NCBI RefSeq assembly: GCF_000429605.1 | Contig: NZ_AUCE01000011.1 | Location: 641,736-705,735, forward strand | From: Azonexus hydrophilus DSM 23864 | GTDB lineage: Bacteria; Pseudomonadota; Gammaproteobacteria; Burkholderiales; Rhodocyclaceae | DNA length: 64,000 nucleotides | Reading direction: 5' to 3' | Shown here: positions 37,001 through 46,043 of the stretch, piece after piece | How the letters are laid out: each line of letters starts with the position of its first letter | Position numbering within the stretch: the first letter of the stretch is position 1 | Program-made: the position numbers and the translations under genes | The notes under the pieces: generated by a model | Database searches by the model: none | What the model was told of the DNA's origin: nothing | What the model saw: the letters and a program-made list of their open reading frames with translations, nothing else

Positions 37001-37474
37001 GGATTTGGCCGCGTGATCGTCGCCGGCAATCACCAGCACGCCGCCGTGTCTGGCCGTGCCGGCAGCGTTGGCGTGGCGGAAGACGTCGCCGCAGCGGTCC
37101 ACGCCCGGCCCCTTGCCGTACCACATGGCGAACACGCCGTCGTATTTGGCGCCGGGGAACAACCCGACCTGCTGGCTACCCCAGACGGCGGTGGCGGCGA
37201 GGTCTTCGTTGACGCCGGGCTGGAAGGTGACGTGGTGCTCGGCCAGGTGGGTCTTGGCCTTCCACAGACCGAGATCGAGGTTGCCGAGCGGGCTGCCGCG
37301 GTAGCCCGAGACGAAGCCGGCAGTGTTGAGTCCGGCGGCGAGGTCGCGTTCGCGCTGCAGCATCGGCAGGCGGATCAGTGCCTGGGTGCCGGTCAGGAAG
37401 ACGCGGCCGCTGTGGCGGGTGTATTTGTCGTCCAGGGTCGCGGATAGCGACGCCGGCAAATCGGGCTTGCCCAT
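34010..37474 (-). CDS. Indolepyruvate ferredoxin oxidoreductase, fused alpha/beta/gamma form
   Basis: 1154 residues from ATG 37474, which has a GGAG site 6 bases upstream; the ATG at 37486 does not. It oxidatively decarboxylates aryl-pyruvates to aryl-acetyl-CoA, passing electrons to ferredoxin. The order is a pyrimidine-binding domain (GFVSGYRGSPLG), a hinge, and a TPP-binding domain with CSGCPHN and GDGTYFHSG. Two iron-sulfur clusters follow (CEGCGDC, then CNQDLSC and GFC), then the gamma domain (LLITGVGGMGVITLG). This long single-chain form is typical of Beta- and Alphaproteobacteria; archaeal enzymes are split into IorA and IorB. It is divergent from a Liv operon and suggests aromatic amino acid breakdown. 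Confidence 0.92.
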   Translation of the reverse strand: MGKPDLPASLSATLDDKYTRHSGRVFLTGTQALIRLPMLQRERDLAAGLNTAGFVSGYRGSPLGNLDLGLWKAKTHLAEHHVTFQPGVNEDLAATAVWGSQQVGLFPGAKYDGVFAMWYGKGPGVDRCGDVFRHANAAGTARHGGVLVIAGDDHAAKSSTLPHQTEHVFKAVMMPVLYPANVQEYLDFGLHGWAMSRYSGCWVAFKALADTVETSASVNIDPSAVDIRIPDDFSLPPDGLNIRWPDPPLVQEARLLNHKLYAALAYCRANRLDRVIIDSPAPRLGILTAGKSYLDVRQALDELGIDETLAAQIGIRLYKVGMVWPLEPEGVRHFAEGLEEILVVEEKRQLLEYQLKEELYNWRDDVRPRIVGKFDEKGEWTVEGDGGYLAHSDWLLPAAGELPVASIARVIARRIGRFFTSPTIEARLKLIEDKQQAAKTPIVLAERKPHFCSGCPHNTSTKVPEGSRAVAGIGCHYMVTWMDRSTSTFTHMGGEGVPWVGQAPFTEEKHIFANLGDGTYFHSGLLAIRQSIAAKVPITYKILYNDAVAMTGGQPVDGVLSVARITRQLEAEGVGKMVIVAAEPEKYAGITDLAPNVPVRHRDELDVVQRELREFPGVSVLIYDQVCATEARRRRKRGKMPAASRRVVINEDVCEGCGDCSVQSNCLSVVPVETDFGTKRQIDQSACNQDLSCLKGFCPSFVTVAGGRPKKAAATQHDGWASLPLPTLPSTEQPYNLLITGVGGMGVITLGALLGMAAHLDGKGVSTLDMTGLAQKYGAVFSHLRIADRPGDIHAARIATGEADAILGGDLVVSASPEACAKMLEGHTRAIVNCTATPTAEFTRNRDWRFPQAGLQRQLEETLGADRVSFVDAQHLASVLMGDALYANMLLLGCAWQQGLVPVSAGAIDQAIALNGAAVDANRQAFLWGRRVAAHPEAVAAVVGERPARPGIDQQSLDELIARRVEHLSAYQDAALAARYRAGLAPIQALGDDALSRVVAVQYARLLAPKDPWEVARLLSAQSFLAQFAARFDGKLKLGFHLAPPGLSRQGSDGRPRKIHFGPWLLPLLRLLARARRWRGSWLDPWRNGEEARLDRQLLADYEADLKRIATMPPGPGRLALAAWPESVRGFGPVRQQAAARAAKTREGLLQASR

Positions 37475-37614
37475 GTTTGTCTCCATTTATGCGGCCTTGT
37501 GGGCCGGTTGCTGTATTCCCGAACACCGGGGGTGGTGGTTTTCGGAATCTGGAGCTTGGAGTATCGGGGCGGGAGGATGGTTCGTGCAAGCGCCGCGGCG
37601 GGCGAAATTTCGTC

Positions 37615-37644
37615 TTGACGTTGGAGTATGTGTATGCGCAGAAT
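37615..37644 (+). promoter_or_regulatory. Probable sigma70 promoter of the second Liv operon
   Basis: TTGACG (37615-37620) and CAGAAT (37639-37644) with an 18-base spacer, about 40 bases before the livK-type gene. The -10 matches only four of six consensus bases, so the call is tentative. The rest of the 218-base intergenic region shows no other clear signal. Confidence 0.4.
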
Positions 37645-37692
37645 CGTTACCTGTTGTTTCCAACACCCTTCCCCCATTCAGGAGACCTACCG

Positions 37693-38946
37693 ATGCAAGC
37701 CAAGCTTTCCGTAGTAGCCCTTTCCGTTGCAGCAGCCTTCGCTCTTTCCGCCTGTGGCCAGAAGGACGCGCCCGCCCCCGTCGCCGCGCCGGCCGCCCCG
37801 GAAGCCAAGCCTGAAATCGTCGTCAAGCTCGGCCACGTCGCGCCGATGACCGGCCCGCAGGCTCACCTGGGCAAGGACAACGAGAGCGGCGCCTTGCTCG
37901 CCGTCGAAGAACTGAATGCACAAGGCCTGGAAATCGGCGGCGCCAAGGTCAAGTTCCAGCTGGTCTCGGAAGACGACCAGGCCGATCCGAAGCAGGGCAC
38001 CATCGTTGCCCAGAAGCTGATCGACGCCAAGGTCAATGGCGTGGTCGGCCATCTCAATTCGGGCACCACCATCCCGGCTTCCAAGCTCTACTTCGACGCC
38101 GGCCTGCCGCAGGTTTCGCCGTCGGCGACCAATCCGAAGTACACGCAACAGGGCTTCAAGACCGCCTTCCGCGTGATGGCCAACGACATCCAGCAAGGCA
38201 AGGTACTCGGCGAGTTCGCCGCCAAGCAGGGCGTCAAGACCGTCGCCATCATCGATGACCGTACCGCCTACGGTCAGGGTCTCGCCGACGAATTCCGCAA
38301 GGCTGCCGAGGCCGCCGGCCTGAAGGTCGTCGCCAATGAATACACCAACGACAAGGCGACCGACTTCAAGGCCATCCTGACCAAGATCAAGTCGACCAAG
38401 GCCGAACTGGTCTTCTACGGCGGCATGGACGCCCAGGGCGGTCCGCTGGTCAAGCAGATGAAGGATCTCGGCATCAAGGCCAAGTTCCTCGGCGGCGACG
38501 GCGTGTGTACGCCGGAATTCATGAAACTGGGCGGTCCGGCTGCCGATGGCGAATACTGCTCGCTGCCGGGCGTGCCGCTGGAGCAACTGGCCAAGGGTCC
38601 GGAGTTCAAGAGCAAGTTCGAAGCCAAGTTCGGTTACCAGATCCAGCTCTACGCACCGAACGCCTACGATGCGGTGATGGTCATTGCCGATTCGATGAAG
38701 CGCGCAGGTTCCGTCGAGCCGGCCGCTTATCTGCCGGAGATCGCCAAGACCAAGATGGAAGGGGTCAGCGGCAATATCGAATTCGACCAGTTCGGCGACC
38801 TGACCAGCGGCGCAATTACCCTGTACCAGTACCAGGGCGGCGCACTGAACTACGTCGAGACCCTGGGTGGCGCCCCGGTTGCCCCGGCCGCCGAGGCTCC
38901 CGCCGCACCGACAGCACCGGCAGCACCGGTCGAAGAGAAGAAGTAA
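37693..38946 (+). CDS. livK: Branched-chain amino acid-type ABC transporter substrate-binding lipoprotein
   Basis: 417 residues from ATG 37693 with a GGAGA site. The signal ends in a lipobox-like LSAC, so the mature protein may be a lipoprotein. An Ala/Pro-rich linker (about 22-43) precedes a classical LivK fold (VKLGHVAPMTGPQAHLGKDNESGALLAVEELNA, then AIIDDRTAYGQGLADEF). The last 28 residues are a second Ala/Pro-rich tail ending in EEKK, which is unusual. It is the binding component for the four genes that follow. Leucine-type amino acids are the default ligand for the family. Divergence from IOR makes aromatic amino acids possible. Confidence 0.9.
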   Translation: MQAKLSVVALSVAAAFALSACGQKDAPAPVAAPAAPEAKPEIVVKLGHVAPMTGPQAHLGKDNESGALLAVEELNAQGLEIGGAKVKFQLVSEDDQADPKQGTIVAQKLIDAKVNGVVGHLNSGTTIPASKLYFDAGLPQVSPSATNPKYTQQGFKTAFRVMANDIQQGKVLGEFAAKQGVKTVAIIDDRTAYGQGLADEFRKAAEAAGLKVVANEYTNDKATDFKAILTKIKSTKAELVFYGGMDAQGGPLVKQMKDLGIKAKFLGGDGVCTPEFMKLGGPAADGEYCSLPGVPLEQLAKGPEFKSKFEAKFGYQIQLYAPNAYDAVMVIADSMKRAGSVEPAAYLPEIAKTKMEGVSGNIEFDQFGDLTSGAITLYQYQGGALNYVETLGGAPVAPAAEAPAAPTAPAAPVEEKK

Positions 38947-38963
38947 GCAGCCAGTCTGCACCA

Positions 38964-38991
38964 GGAAACGGCACCGCAAGGTGCCGTTTCC
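38964..38991 (+). other. Perfect 12-bp hairpin with GCAA tetraloop after livK
   Basis: Arms 38964-38975 and 38980-38991 are fully complementary and enclose GCAA, a GNRA tetraloop. There is no T-run, and livH starts 25 bases later in the same direction. It sits at the same place as the UUCG hairpin in the first Liv operon. The likely role is to stabilise the livK mRNA or partly terminate before the permease genes. Confidence 0.7.
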
Positions 38992-39016
38992 ATATCCCGG
39001 TCTCAACGGATTCAAA

Positions 39017-39940
39017 ATGGATATTTTCCTTCAACAGATCATCAACGGCCTGGTCCAGGGCAGCATCTACGCGCTGGTCGCGCTGGGCTACACCATGGTC
39101 TACGGCATCATGGGGCTGATCAATTTCGCCCACGGCGAAGTCGTCATGATCGGTGCGCTGATCAGCATCACCGTGACCAGTACCCTGGCCGCCGCCGGCA
39201 TGCCGCTCGGACTCGCCGGCCTGTTCGGGCTGGTCGCCGCCATGCTGACCTGCATGGCGCTCGGCTGGAGCCTTGAACGTATCGCCTACCGCCCGCTGCG
39301 CGGTTCGCCCCGGTTAACGCCCCTGATCACGGCGATCGGTATGTCGATCGTCCTGCAGAACCTGGCGATGATCTTCTGGGGGCGCAATTACATGACCTTC
39401 CCGCCGCTGCTGCCCAAGGTCAATTTCGAATTTGCCGGCACCCATTTCACGCTGGTCCAGGTAGTCATCGTGCTGTTGTCGGCGGCGCTGATGGCCGGTC
39501 TGGTCTTCCTCGTCTATCGCACCAAGCTCGGCATGGCCATGCGCGCCACCGCCCAGAACCCGGCCGTGGCCAGCCTGATGGGGGTCAATATCAACCGCGT
39601 CATCGCCTCGGCCTTCGTCATCGGCTCGGCGCTGGCCGCCGTCGCCGGCGTCATGGTTGGCAGCTACTACGAAATCGCCCACTACCAGATGGGCTTCATG
39701 CTCGGCCTCAAGGCCTTCACTGCGGCCGTGCTTGGCGGTATTGGCAATCTCGCCGGGGCGATGGCCGGCGGTATCCTGCTCGGCATCATCGAGGCGCTCG
39801 GGGCCGGTTATATCGGCGACTTCACCGGCGGCTTCCTCGGCAGCCATTACCAGGACATCTTCGCCTTTGTCGTGCTGATCGTCGTGCTGATGTTCAAGCC
39901 TTCCGGTTTGTTTGGCGAGAAGACGGGAGACCGCGCATGA
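39017..39940 (+). CDS. livH: Liv-type ABC transporter permease (LivH)
   Basis: 307 residues from ATG 39017; the frame is open further up but the first helix and LivH signature begin here (QGSIYALVALGYTMVYGIMG, INFAHGEVVMIGA). The coupling loop is GMAMRATAQNPAVASLMGVN and the end is FKPSGLFGEK. Its ribosome site is weak, in keeping with lower expression than the upstream binding protein. It overlaps livM by four bases (ATGA). Confidence 0.92.
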   Translation: MDIFLQQIINGLVQGSIYALVALGYTMVYGIMGLINFAHGEVVMIGALISITVTSTLAAAGMPLGLAGLFGLVAAMLTCMALGWSLERIAYRPLRGSPRLTPLITAIGMSIVLQNLAMIFWGRNYMTFPPLLPKVNFEFAGTHFTLVQVVIVLLSAALMAGLVFLVYRTKLGMAMRATAQNPAVASLMGVNINRVIASAFVIGSALAAVAGVMVGSYYEIAHYQMGFMLGLKAFTAAVLGGIGNLAGAMAGGILLGIIEALGAGYIGDFTGGFLGSHYQDIFAFVVLIVVLMFKPSGLFGEKTGDRA

Positions 39941-41006
39941 AGAACTGGCTTTCCCCCAAATCGATGACCGGCATCGCGCTGATCGCCATCGCCCTGATCG
40001 TGCTGCCGCACGTGGTTGGCATGGGCGGACAGGCCTGGGTGCGCATCCTCAATTTCGCCATCCTCTATGTCTTCCTGGCGCTCGGCCTGAACATCGTGGT
40101 CGGTTTTGCCGGTCTGCTCGATCTTGGCTACATCGCCTTCTACGCGGTCGGCGCCTATACCTGGGCGCTGCTCGCTAGTCCGCACTTCGGCCTGCATTTC
40201 CCGGTCTGGGCGATCCTGCCGATCGGCGCCCTGATGGCCTGCGTTTTCGGCGTCCTGCTTGGTTCACCGACGCTCAAGTTGCGCGGCGATTATCTGGCCA
40301 TCGTCACACTGGGTTTCGGCGAAATCATCCGCATCTTCCTCAACAACCTGAATTCGCCGGTCAATATCACCAACGGGCCGCAGGGCATCACCCTGATCGA
40401 TCCGGTCAAGGTCGGCGATTTCAGTTTTGCCGGAACCTCGCAGATATTCGGCATGACCATGACCGGGCCGCAGAAGTATTACTACCTGCTGGTCGCGCTG
40501 GCGCTGCTGGTCATCATCATCAACGTCCGCCTGCAGCACTCGCGTATCGGCCGCGCCTGGCAGGCGATCCGCGAAGACGAGATCGCGGCCAAGGCGGTCG
40601 GCATCAACACCCGCAACATCAAGCTGCTGGCGTTTGCCATGGGCGCCTCGTTCGGCGGCATCGCCGGTGGCATCTTCTCGGCCATGCAGGGCTTCGTTTC
40701 GCCGGAGAGCTTCTCGCTGATCGAGTCGATCATGGTCCTGGCGATGGTCGTGCTCGGCGGCATGGGGCATATTCCCGGGGTCATCCTCGGCGCCGTGCTG
40801 CTGACCTTCCTGCCCGAAGTGCTGCGTTACGCGGTGACGCCGGTGCAGATGGCGCTGTTCGGCAAGATTCTGGTCGATCCGGAAAGTCTGCGCATGCTGG
40901 TCTTCGGGCTGGCGCTGGTGCTGGTGATGCGCTTCAAGCCGGCCGGCCTGTGGCCGTCACCAGAGCGTAGCCGGGAATTGAGCGAAAAGCCGGTGGAGGT
41001 CGTCAA

Positions 41007-41010
<4 letters not shown>
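39937..41010 (+). CDS. livM: Liv-type ABC transporter permease (LivM)
   Basis: 357 residues. LivM signatures: GLNIVVGFAGLLDLGYIAFYAVGAYTWAL, LRGDYLAIVTLGFGEIIRI, and the coupling loop GRAWQAIREDEIAAKAVGIN. About ten membrane helices. Overlaps of four bases with livH and livG show tight translational coupling. Confidence 0.92.
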
Positions 41011-41768
<758 letters not shown>

Positions 41769-42470
41769 ATGCTTGAAGTAACGGGACTCCACGTCGCCTA
41801 TGGCGGCATTCAGGCGGTGCGCAGCATCACCTTTCACGTGAACGAAGGCGAAACCGTCGCCCTGATCGGGGCCAACGGTGCCGGCAAGACGACCACGCTG
41901 AAAGCCATCTCGCGGATGGTCGGGGCAACTGGCGACGTCCATTTCTGCGGCGAGAAGATACTCGGCATCTCGCCGCACGAAATCATCCGCAAGGGCATCG
42001 CGCTGGTGCCCGAGGGCCGCGGCGTTTTCCCGCGCCTGTCGGTGCTGGAAAACCTGCGCATGGGCGCCTTTGTCCGTGACGACAAGGCGGCCATCGCCGA
42101 CGACATCGAGCGCATGTATGCCTATTTCCCCCGCCTGAAGGAACGTGCCGACCAGTTGGCCGGCACGCTTTCGGGCGGCGAACAGCAGATGCTGGCCATC
42201 GGTCGGGCGCTGATGAGCCGGCCGAAGATGCTGCTGCTCGACGAACCGTCGATGGGTCTGGCGCCGATCATGGTGCAGAAGATCTTCGAGGTCGTTCGCA
42301 ACGTTGCTGCCGCCGGCATGACCATCCTGCTGATCGAGCAGAATGCCAAGCTGGCGCTGGAATCGAGCCAGCGGGCCTATGTGCTGGAAAGCGGCGAAAT
42401 CACCCTGAACGGCGACTCGGCCGAGCTGCTGCACGATCCCAAGGTCAAGGCCGCCTATCTCGGCGAATGA
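41769..42470 (+). CDS. livF: Liv-type ABC transporter ATPase (LivF)
   Basis: 233 residues, the normal LivF length. Walker A is GANGAGKTTTL, the signature is LSGGEQQML, Walker B is MLLLDEPSMGLAP, and the switch is LLIEQNAKLAL. It is the last gene of the second Liv operon. Its ATG immediately follows the livG stop. Confidence 0.93.
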   Translation: MLEVTGLHVAYGGIQAVRSITFHVNEGETVALIGANGAGKTTTLKAISRMVGATGDVHFCGEKILGISPHEIIRKGIALVPEGRGVFPRLSVLENLRMGAFVRDDKAAIADDIERMYAYFPRLKERADQLAGTLSGGEQQMLAIGRALMSRPKMLLLDEPSMGLAPIMVQKIFEVVRNVAAAGMTILLIEQNAKLALESSQRAYVLESGEITLNGDSAELLHDPKVKAAYLGE

Positions 42471-42508
42471 GTCAGCGCCGCCCGCCCGGCGGCGTGCAAT
42501 GTGCTGAC
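42471..42508 (+). terminator. GC-rich hairpin after the second Liv operon
   Basis: An inner 7-bp stem (CGCCGCC 42476-42482 with GGCGGCG 42488-42494) is flanked by outer arms GTCAGC (42471-42476) and GCTGAC (42503-42508). It starts one base after the livF stop. A T-run is lacking, so it may protect the 3' end or work as a weak terminator. Confidence 0.5.
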
Positions 42509-42638
42509 AGTATTTCACTGACGGTCCGCGCGGGGGTGCCGAGGCAAGCAGGTGCTTGTTACCTTCGGGCAACAATACATGTCTGAAGGCTGGGAAAAAG
42601 GGATTGAGCGGTTGTTGGTAACAGTGTGACGCGACAAA

Positions 42639-45287
42639 ATGCGTCGCGAGTTACAAAATCCCTTTTCATCAGACGCAAGAACCCTGTCGTCCGGCCTGAT
42701 TTCCCATATGTACGCCCTTGCCTACGAGCGCATTACCGCGCTCTATGCGATCACTGCTGATCACCAGACCGCCTTGAGCGAAAAGCTCAGTGCGCTTCTC
42801 GATCTCGGGCGGCAGACATTCGAACTGGATTATTCCTGTGTCGCACGCATTGCCGATGACACCTATGAGGCGATTGCCACTTCGCCGGCCCCGGGGTTGC
42901 TCGCGTCGGGTGACTGCCTGCCGCTGTTGCGAACCTATTGCAGCCGCACCATCGTTTCCCCCGAACCGATCGGCTTTGACCGTGCTACCGGGTCGGATTG
43001 GGAGAAGCACCCCTGTTTCCAGAAATTCCGTCTTGAGGCCTACCTCGGCGCGCGTATCCTGGTCGAAGAAAAGCCCTGGGGAACGCTGAGTTTTTCGAGC
43101 CGGGAGCGTGTCGATCGTCAGCATCCGCGCGAGGATTTTCTCTTCATCAAGCTGATGGCGCAGTGGATCGGTCATGAACTCGAACGGGAAATGCACGTCA
43201 GCAACGCCGACCGCCTCAAGGAATCGCAGAAGACGCTGGAAATCCAGGCAGCACTGGCCCGAGCCAGCGAAATCAGCCAGAGCATTGTGCACGCCATCGG
43301 CGAGGGCGTAGTTGGTGTCGATGACGCCGTGCCGCACCGTATCCGCTTTCTCAATCCGGCTGCGCAGGAATTGCTTGGTGTTGAAGAGGGCGAGGTCATC
43401 GGCCAGCCCTTGACCGATGTCATTCGTCGCTTTCCCGATGCGCCGGGGCAAACGGAGTGTCTGCTCAGCCGCCTGGTGCACGGGCAGACCTTCGAGTGCA
43501 TGATTTCCGCACCGGGCCGGGAGATGCCGTTTCCGGCGCAATTCGTCTCCTCGCACACGCTCGACGACAGCGGTCTGGTTGTCCTGACGGTGCAGGATGT
43601 CAGCAGCCGTTGGGAGGCCGCAGAGCAACTGCGTCTGGCCGAGCAGGTTTTCGAGTACAGCCCGGAAGCCATTCTGGTGACCGATGGCGACGGCACCATC
43701 CTGCGCGTCAATCCGGCCTTCACCTTGATCACCGGCTATCCGCCGGAAGACGCCATCGGCCGCAATCCGCGCATTCTCCGTTCGGATCGCCACGACGAGG
43801 CCTTTTATCGCGAGATGTGGCGCAGCCTGGCCGACGAGGATCACTGGCACGGTGAAATCTGGGATCGGCGCAAGAACGGGCAGGTCTATCCGAAATGGTT
43901 GTGCATCAACGCGGTGCGAATGGCGCAGGGCAATACCCGTTATGTCGCCTTGTTTGCGGATATTTCCGAACGCAAGGCGCACGAGGACCGGATCGATTAC
44001 CTGGCCCGCCACGATGCGCTGACCGGCCTGGCCAACCGCCGCCTGCTTGACGATCGCTTTGCCAAGCTGGCGGCTGCGGCGCGCCGTAGCGATGAGGGCG
44101 TGGCCTTGCTGCTGATCGATCTGGACCGCTTCAAGCAGGTCAATGACAGCCTCGGTCATCAGGTCGGCGACCAGTTGCTGGTCGAGGTGGCGCGTCGCCT
44201 CAACGTCAGCATACGTGCCGGGGACACGGTCGCCCGTCTTGGCGGCGACGAGTTCGTGGTCCTGCTCGCCGGCATCAAGACGCATCGCGATGTGATCCCG
44301 GTTGCGGAAAAGATACAGGCCGCACTGACGCAGCCGGTACAGACCCCATTGCACCTGCTGCATACCTCGCCGAGTATCGGCGTCAGCCTGTATCCCTGGG
44401 ATGGGGAAGATCTCGACAGCCTGCTGCAGGCCGCCGATATCGCCATGTATCAGGTCAAGGCTGCCGGCAGGAACGCCTGGATGTTCTTCGAGGCCCAGAT
44501 GAACGAGGAGGTGAGCATCCGTCACCGTCTGGAGAGCGATCTGCGTACGGCGCTTGAGCGCGGCGAGTTCCAGCTGCATTACCAGCCGCAGTTCGATGTC
44601 GGCGGGGGCGAAGTGCATGCCTGGGAAGCCTTGTTGCGCTGGCAGCATCCCGTGCACGGCTGGATCGAGCCGTGCGATTTCATCCCGGTTGCCGAGGATA
44701 TCGGTCTGATCATCCCGCTCGGGGAATGGGTGCTGGCGGCGGCCTGCCGGGAAGCCGTCAACTGGGGTGGGCAGCGGCGGGGCAATGAGCGTCTGGCGGT
44801 CAATGTTTCAGCGCGTCAGCTGGAGCAGGGCGATCTGGCCGAAGTGGTGGCCAGGGTGTTGCGCGAAAGCGGGCTGGCAGCGGAACGTCTGGAACTGGAG
44901 TTGACCGAAAGCGCGTTGATGAGCAACACGCCGAAGGTGCAGCAAACCCTGCGCGATCTCAAGGCGCTGGGCGTGCATTTGACCCTCGACGATTTCGGTA
45001 CCGGCTATTCCTCGCTGGCCTATCTGAGCACCTTCACCGTGGACCGGCTGAAAATCGACCGGTCGTTCATGCGCGATATCGAAAACAAACCGAACAATGC
45101 GGCCATCATTCTGGCTGTTGTCGCCCTGGCCAAGGCGCTGGGCCTGGAAGTCGTCGCCGAAGGCGTGGAAACCCTTCAGCAAAGGGCCTTTCTGGCCGGC
45201 AATGGCTGCCTGAAAGCGCAAGGGTTCCTGTATGCCAGACCGATGCCGGCAGGGTTGGTGGCTGGATTCATGCCGGGTGCACAATAA
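42639..45287 (+). CDS. Cyclic di-GMP protein with GAF-PAS-PAS-GGDEF-EAL domains
   Basis: 882 residues, no membrane segment. A GAF domain (about 35-190) is followed by two PAS domains (about 215-330 and 340-460). An intact GGDEF (535-539) has an RxxD inhibitory site five residues upstream (RAGDTVARL). An intact EAL (663-665) has the metal-site motifs DDFGTGYSSL and EGVET. It could therefore make or break c-di-GMP; which dominates cannot be read. There is no ribosome site before the ATG, and the ATG lies in the loop of a 6-bp hairpin (42630-42635 with 42643-42648). An in-frame ATG at 42708 is the alternative start. It is monocistronic. Confidence 0.9.
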   Translation: MRRELQNPFSSDARTLSSGLISHMYALAYERITALYAITADHQTALSEKLSALLDLGRQTFELDYSCVARIADDTYEAIATSPAPGLLASGDCLPLLRTYCSRTIVSPEPIGFDRATGSDWEKHPCFQKFRLEAYLGARILVEEKPWGTLSFSSRERVDRQHPREDFLFIKLMAQWIGHELEREMHVSNADRLKESQKTLEIQAALARASEISQSIVHAIGEGVVGVDDAVPHRIRFLNPAAQELLGVEEGEVIGQPLTDVIRRFPDAPGQTECLLSRLVHGQTFECMISAPGREMPFPAQFVSSHTLDDSGLVVLTVQDVSSRWEAAEQLRLAEQVFEYSPEAILVTDGDGTILRVNPAFTLITGYPPEDAIGRNPRILRSDRHDEAFYREMWRSLADEDHWHGEIWDRRKNGQVYPKWLCINAVRMAQGNTRYVALFADISERKAHEDRIDYLARHDALTGLANRRLLDDRFAKLAAAARRSDEGVALLLIDLDRFKQVNDSLGHQVGDQLLVEVARRLNVSIRAGDTVARLGGDEFVVLLAGIKTHRDVIPVAEKIQAALTQPVQTPLHLLHTSPSIGVSLYPWDGEDLDSLLQAADIAMYQVKAAGRNAWMFFEAQMNEEVSIRHRLESDLRTALERGEFQLHYQPQFDVGGGEVHAWEALLRWQHPVHGWIEPCDFIPVAEDIGLIIPLGEWVLAAACREAVNWGGQRRGNERLAVNVSARQLEQGDLAEVVARVLRESGLAAERLELELTESALMSNTPKVQQTLRDLKALGVHLTLDDFGTGYSSLAYLSTFTVDRLKIDRSFMRDIENKPNNAAIILAVVALAKALGLEVVAEGVETLQQRAFLAGNGCLKAQGFLYARPMPAGLVAGFMPGAQ

Positions 45288-45370
45288 CCCTATTAATGAA
45301 ATAGTTAGCCATGCAACGCATTCTCATTTAGTGTGGAGCTGGATGCGACGCGTTTCACTAAGCGTCGGGA

Positions 45371-45387
45371 CTCCCCAGTCAAGGGAG
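45371..45387 (+). promoter_or_regulatory. Hairpin covering the ribosome site of the TetR gene
   Basis: CTCCC (45371-45375) is complementary to GGGAG (45383-45387), which is the ribosome binding site of the gene starting at 45396. A second hairpin (CGACGC 45346-45351 with GCGTCG 45362-45367) lies just upstream. Together they could keep translation low or make it conditional. Confidence 0.4.
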
Positions 45388-45395
45388 ATGGACCG

Positions 45396-46043
45396 ATGAA
45401 AAAGAAAAGCAATGGCCAGTATCTGGAAAGCAGCCGGCGTGGCGAGATTCTCGTTGCCGCTGCCGCGCTGTTCCGGGCCAAGGGGTACGAGGCAAGTACC
45501 ATCCGCGATATCACCACGGCGGTCGGCATCGGCTCGGGTTCGACCTTTTGCCATTTTCGCAGCAAGCGCGAGATTCTCGACGCCGTCGCCATTGAGGGCA
45601 TGCGCCACGTGCTGGCCGGTGCCGAGGCGGTGGCCAATCAAGACCTGACACCGGAAAATTGTCTGAAAGCGTTGATCCGCCAGCACATCGGCTTCCTGCA
45701 TGATCCCCTGTCACGGGATTTCGTGACGGTGCTGCTCTATGAAGCGCGAGCACTGTCGGCCGGGGCCAAAAAGGAAGTAATGCGCCTGATGGCGCTTTAC
45801 GAAGACATCTGGAAAGCCTGCCTGCAGGGGCTGGTGCCCGTTGCCAACGGTCGGCTACGCGGTGCAGTCAGTGATTCGCTGTTGCATCGGCTGCTTTTCG
45901 GCGCCTTGAACTGGAGCGTGCACTGGTATTCGCCCGACGATGAGCTGCCGCCGGAAGTGCTTGCCGAGGCGCTGGCCGAACTGGTGCTGCCGGCCATGCG
46001 CGGGAGCGCTGAGTCAGAGCTTATCGGCCGCTCAGCAACTTGA
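45396..46043 (+). CDS. TetR-family transcriptional regulator
   Basis: 215 residues from ATG 45396 with a GGGAGAT site; an ATG at 45333 lacks one. The N-terminal HTH is AAALFRAKGYEASTIRDITTAVGIGSGSTFCHFRSKREIL. The C-terminal domain resembles the TetR regulators of fatty-acid and acyl-CoA genes, but this is only a resemblance. No operon partner is visible: the preceding gene is the c-di-GMP protein and the following LysE gene converges, overlapping by 23 bases. Confidence 0.88.
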   Translation: MKKKSNGQYLESSRRGEILVAAAALFRAKGYEASTIRDITTAVGIGSGSTFCHFRSKREILDAVAIEGMRHVLAGAEAVANQDLTPENCLKALIRQHIGFLHDPLSRDFVTVLLYEARALSAGAKKEVMRLMALYEDIWKACLQGLVPVANGRLRGAVSDSLLHRLLFGALNWSVHWYSPDDELPPEVLAEALAELVLPAMRGSAESELIGRSAT

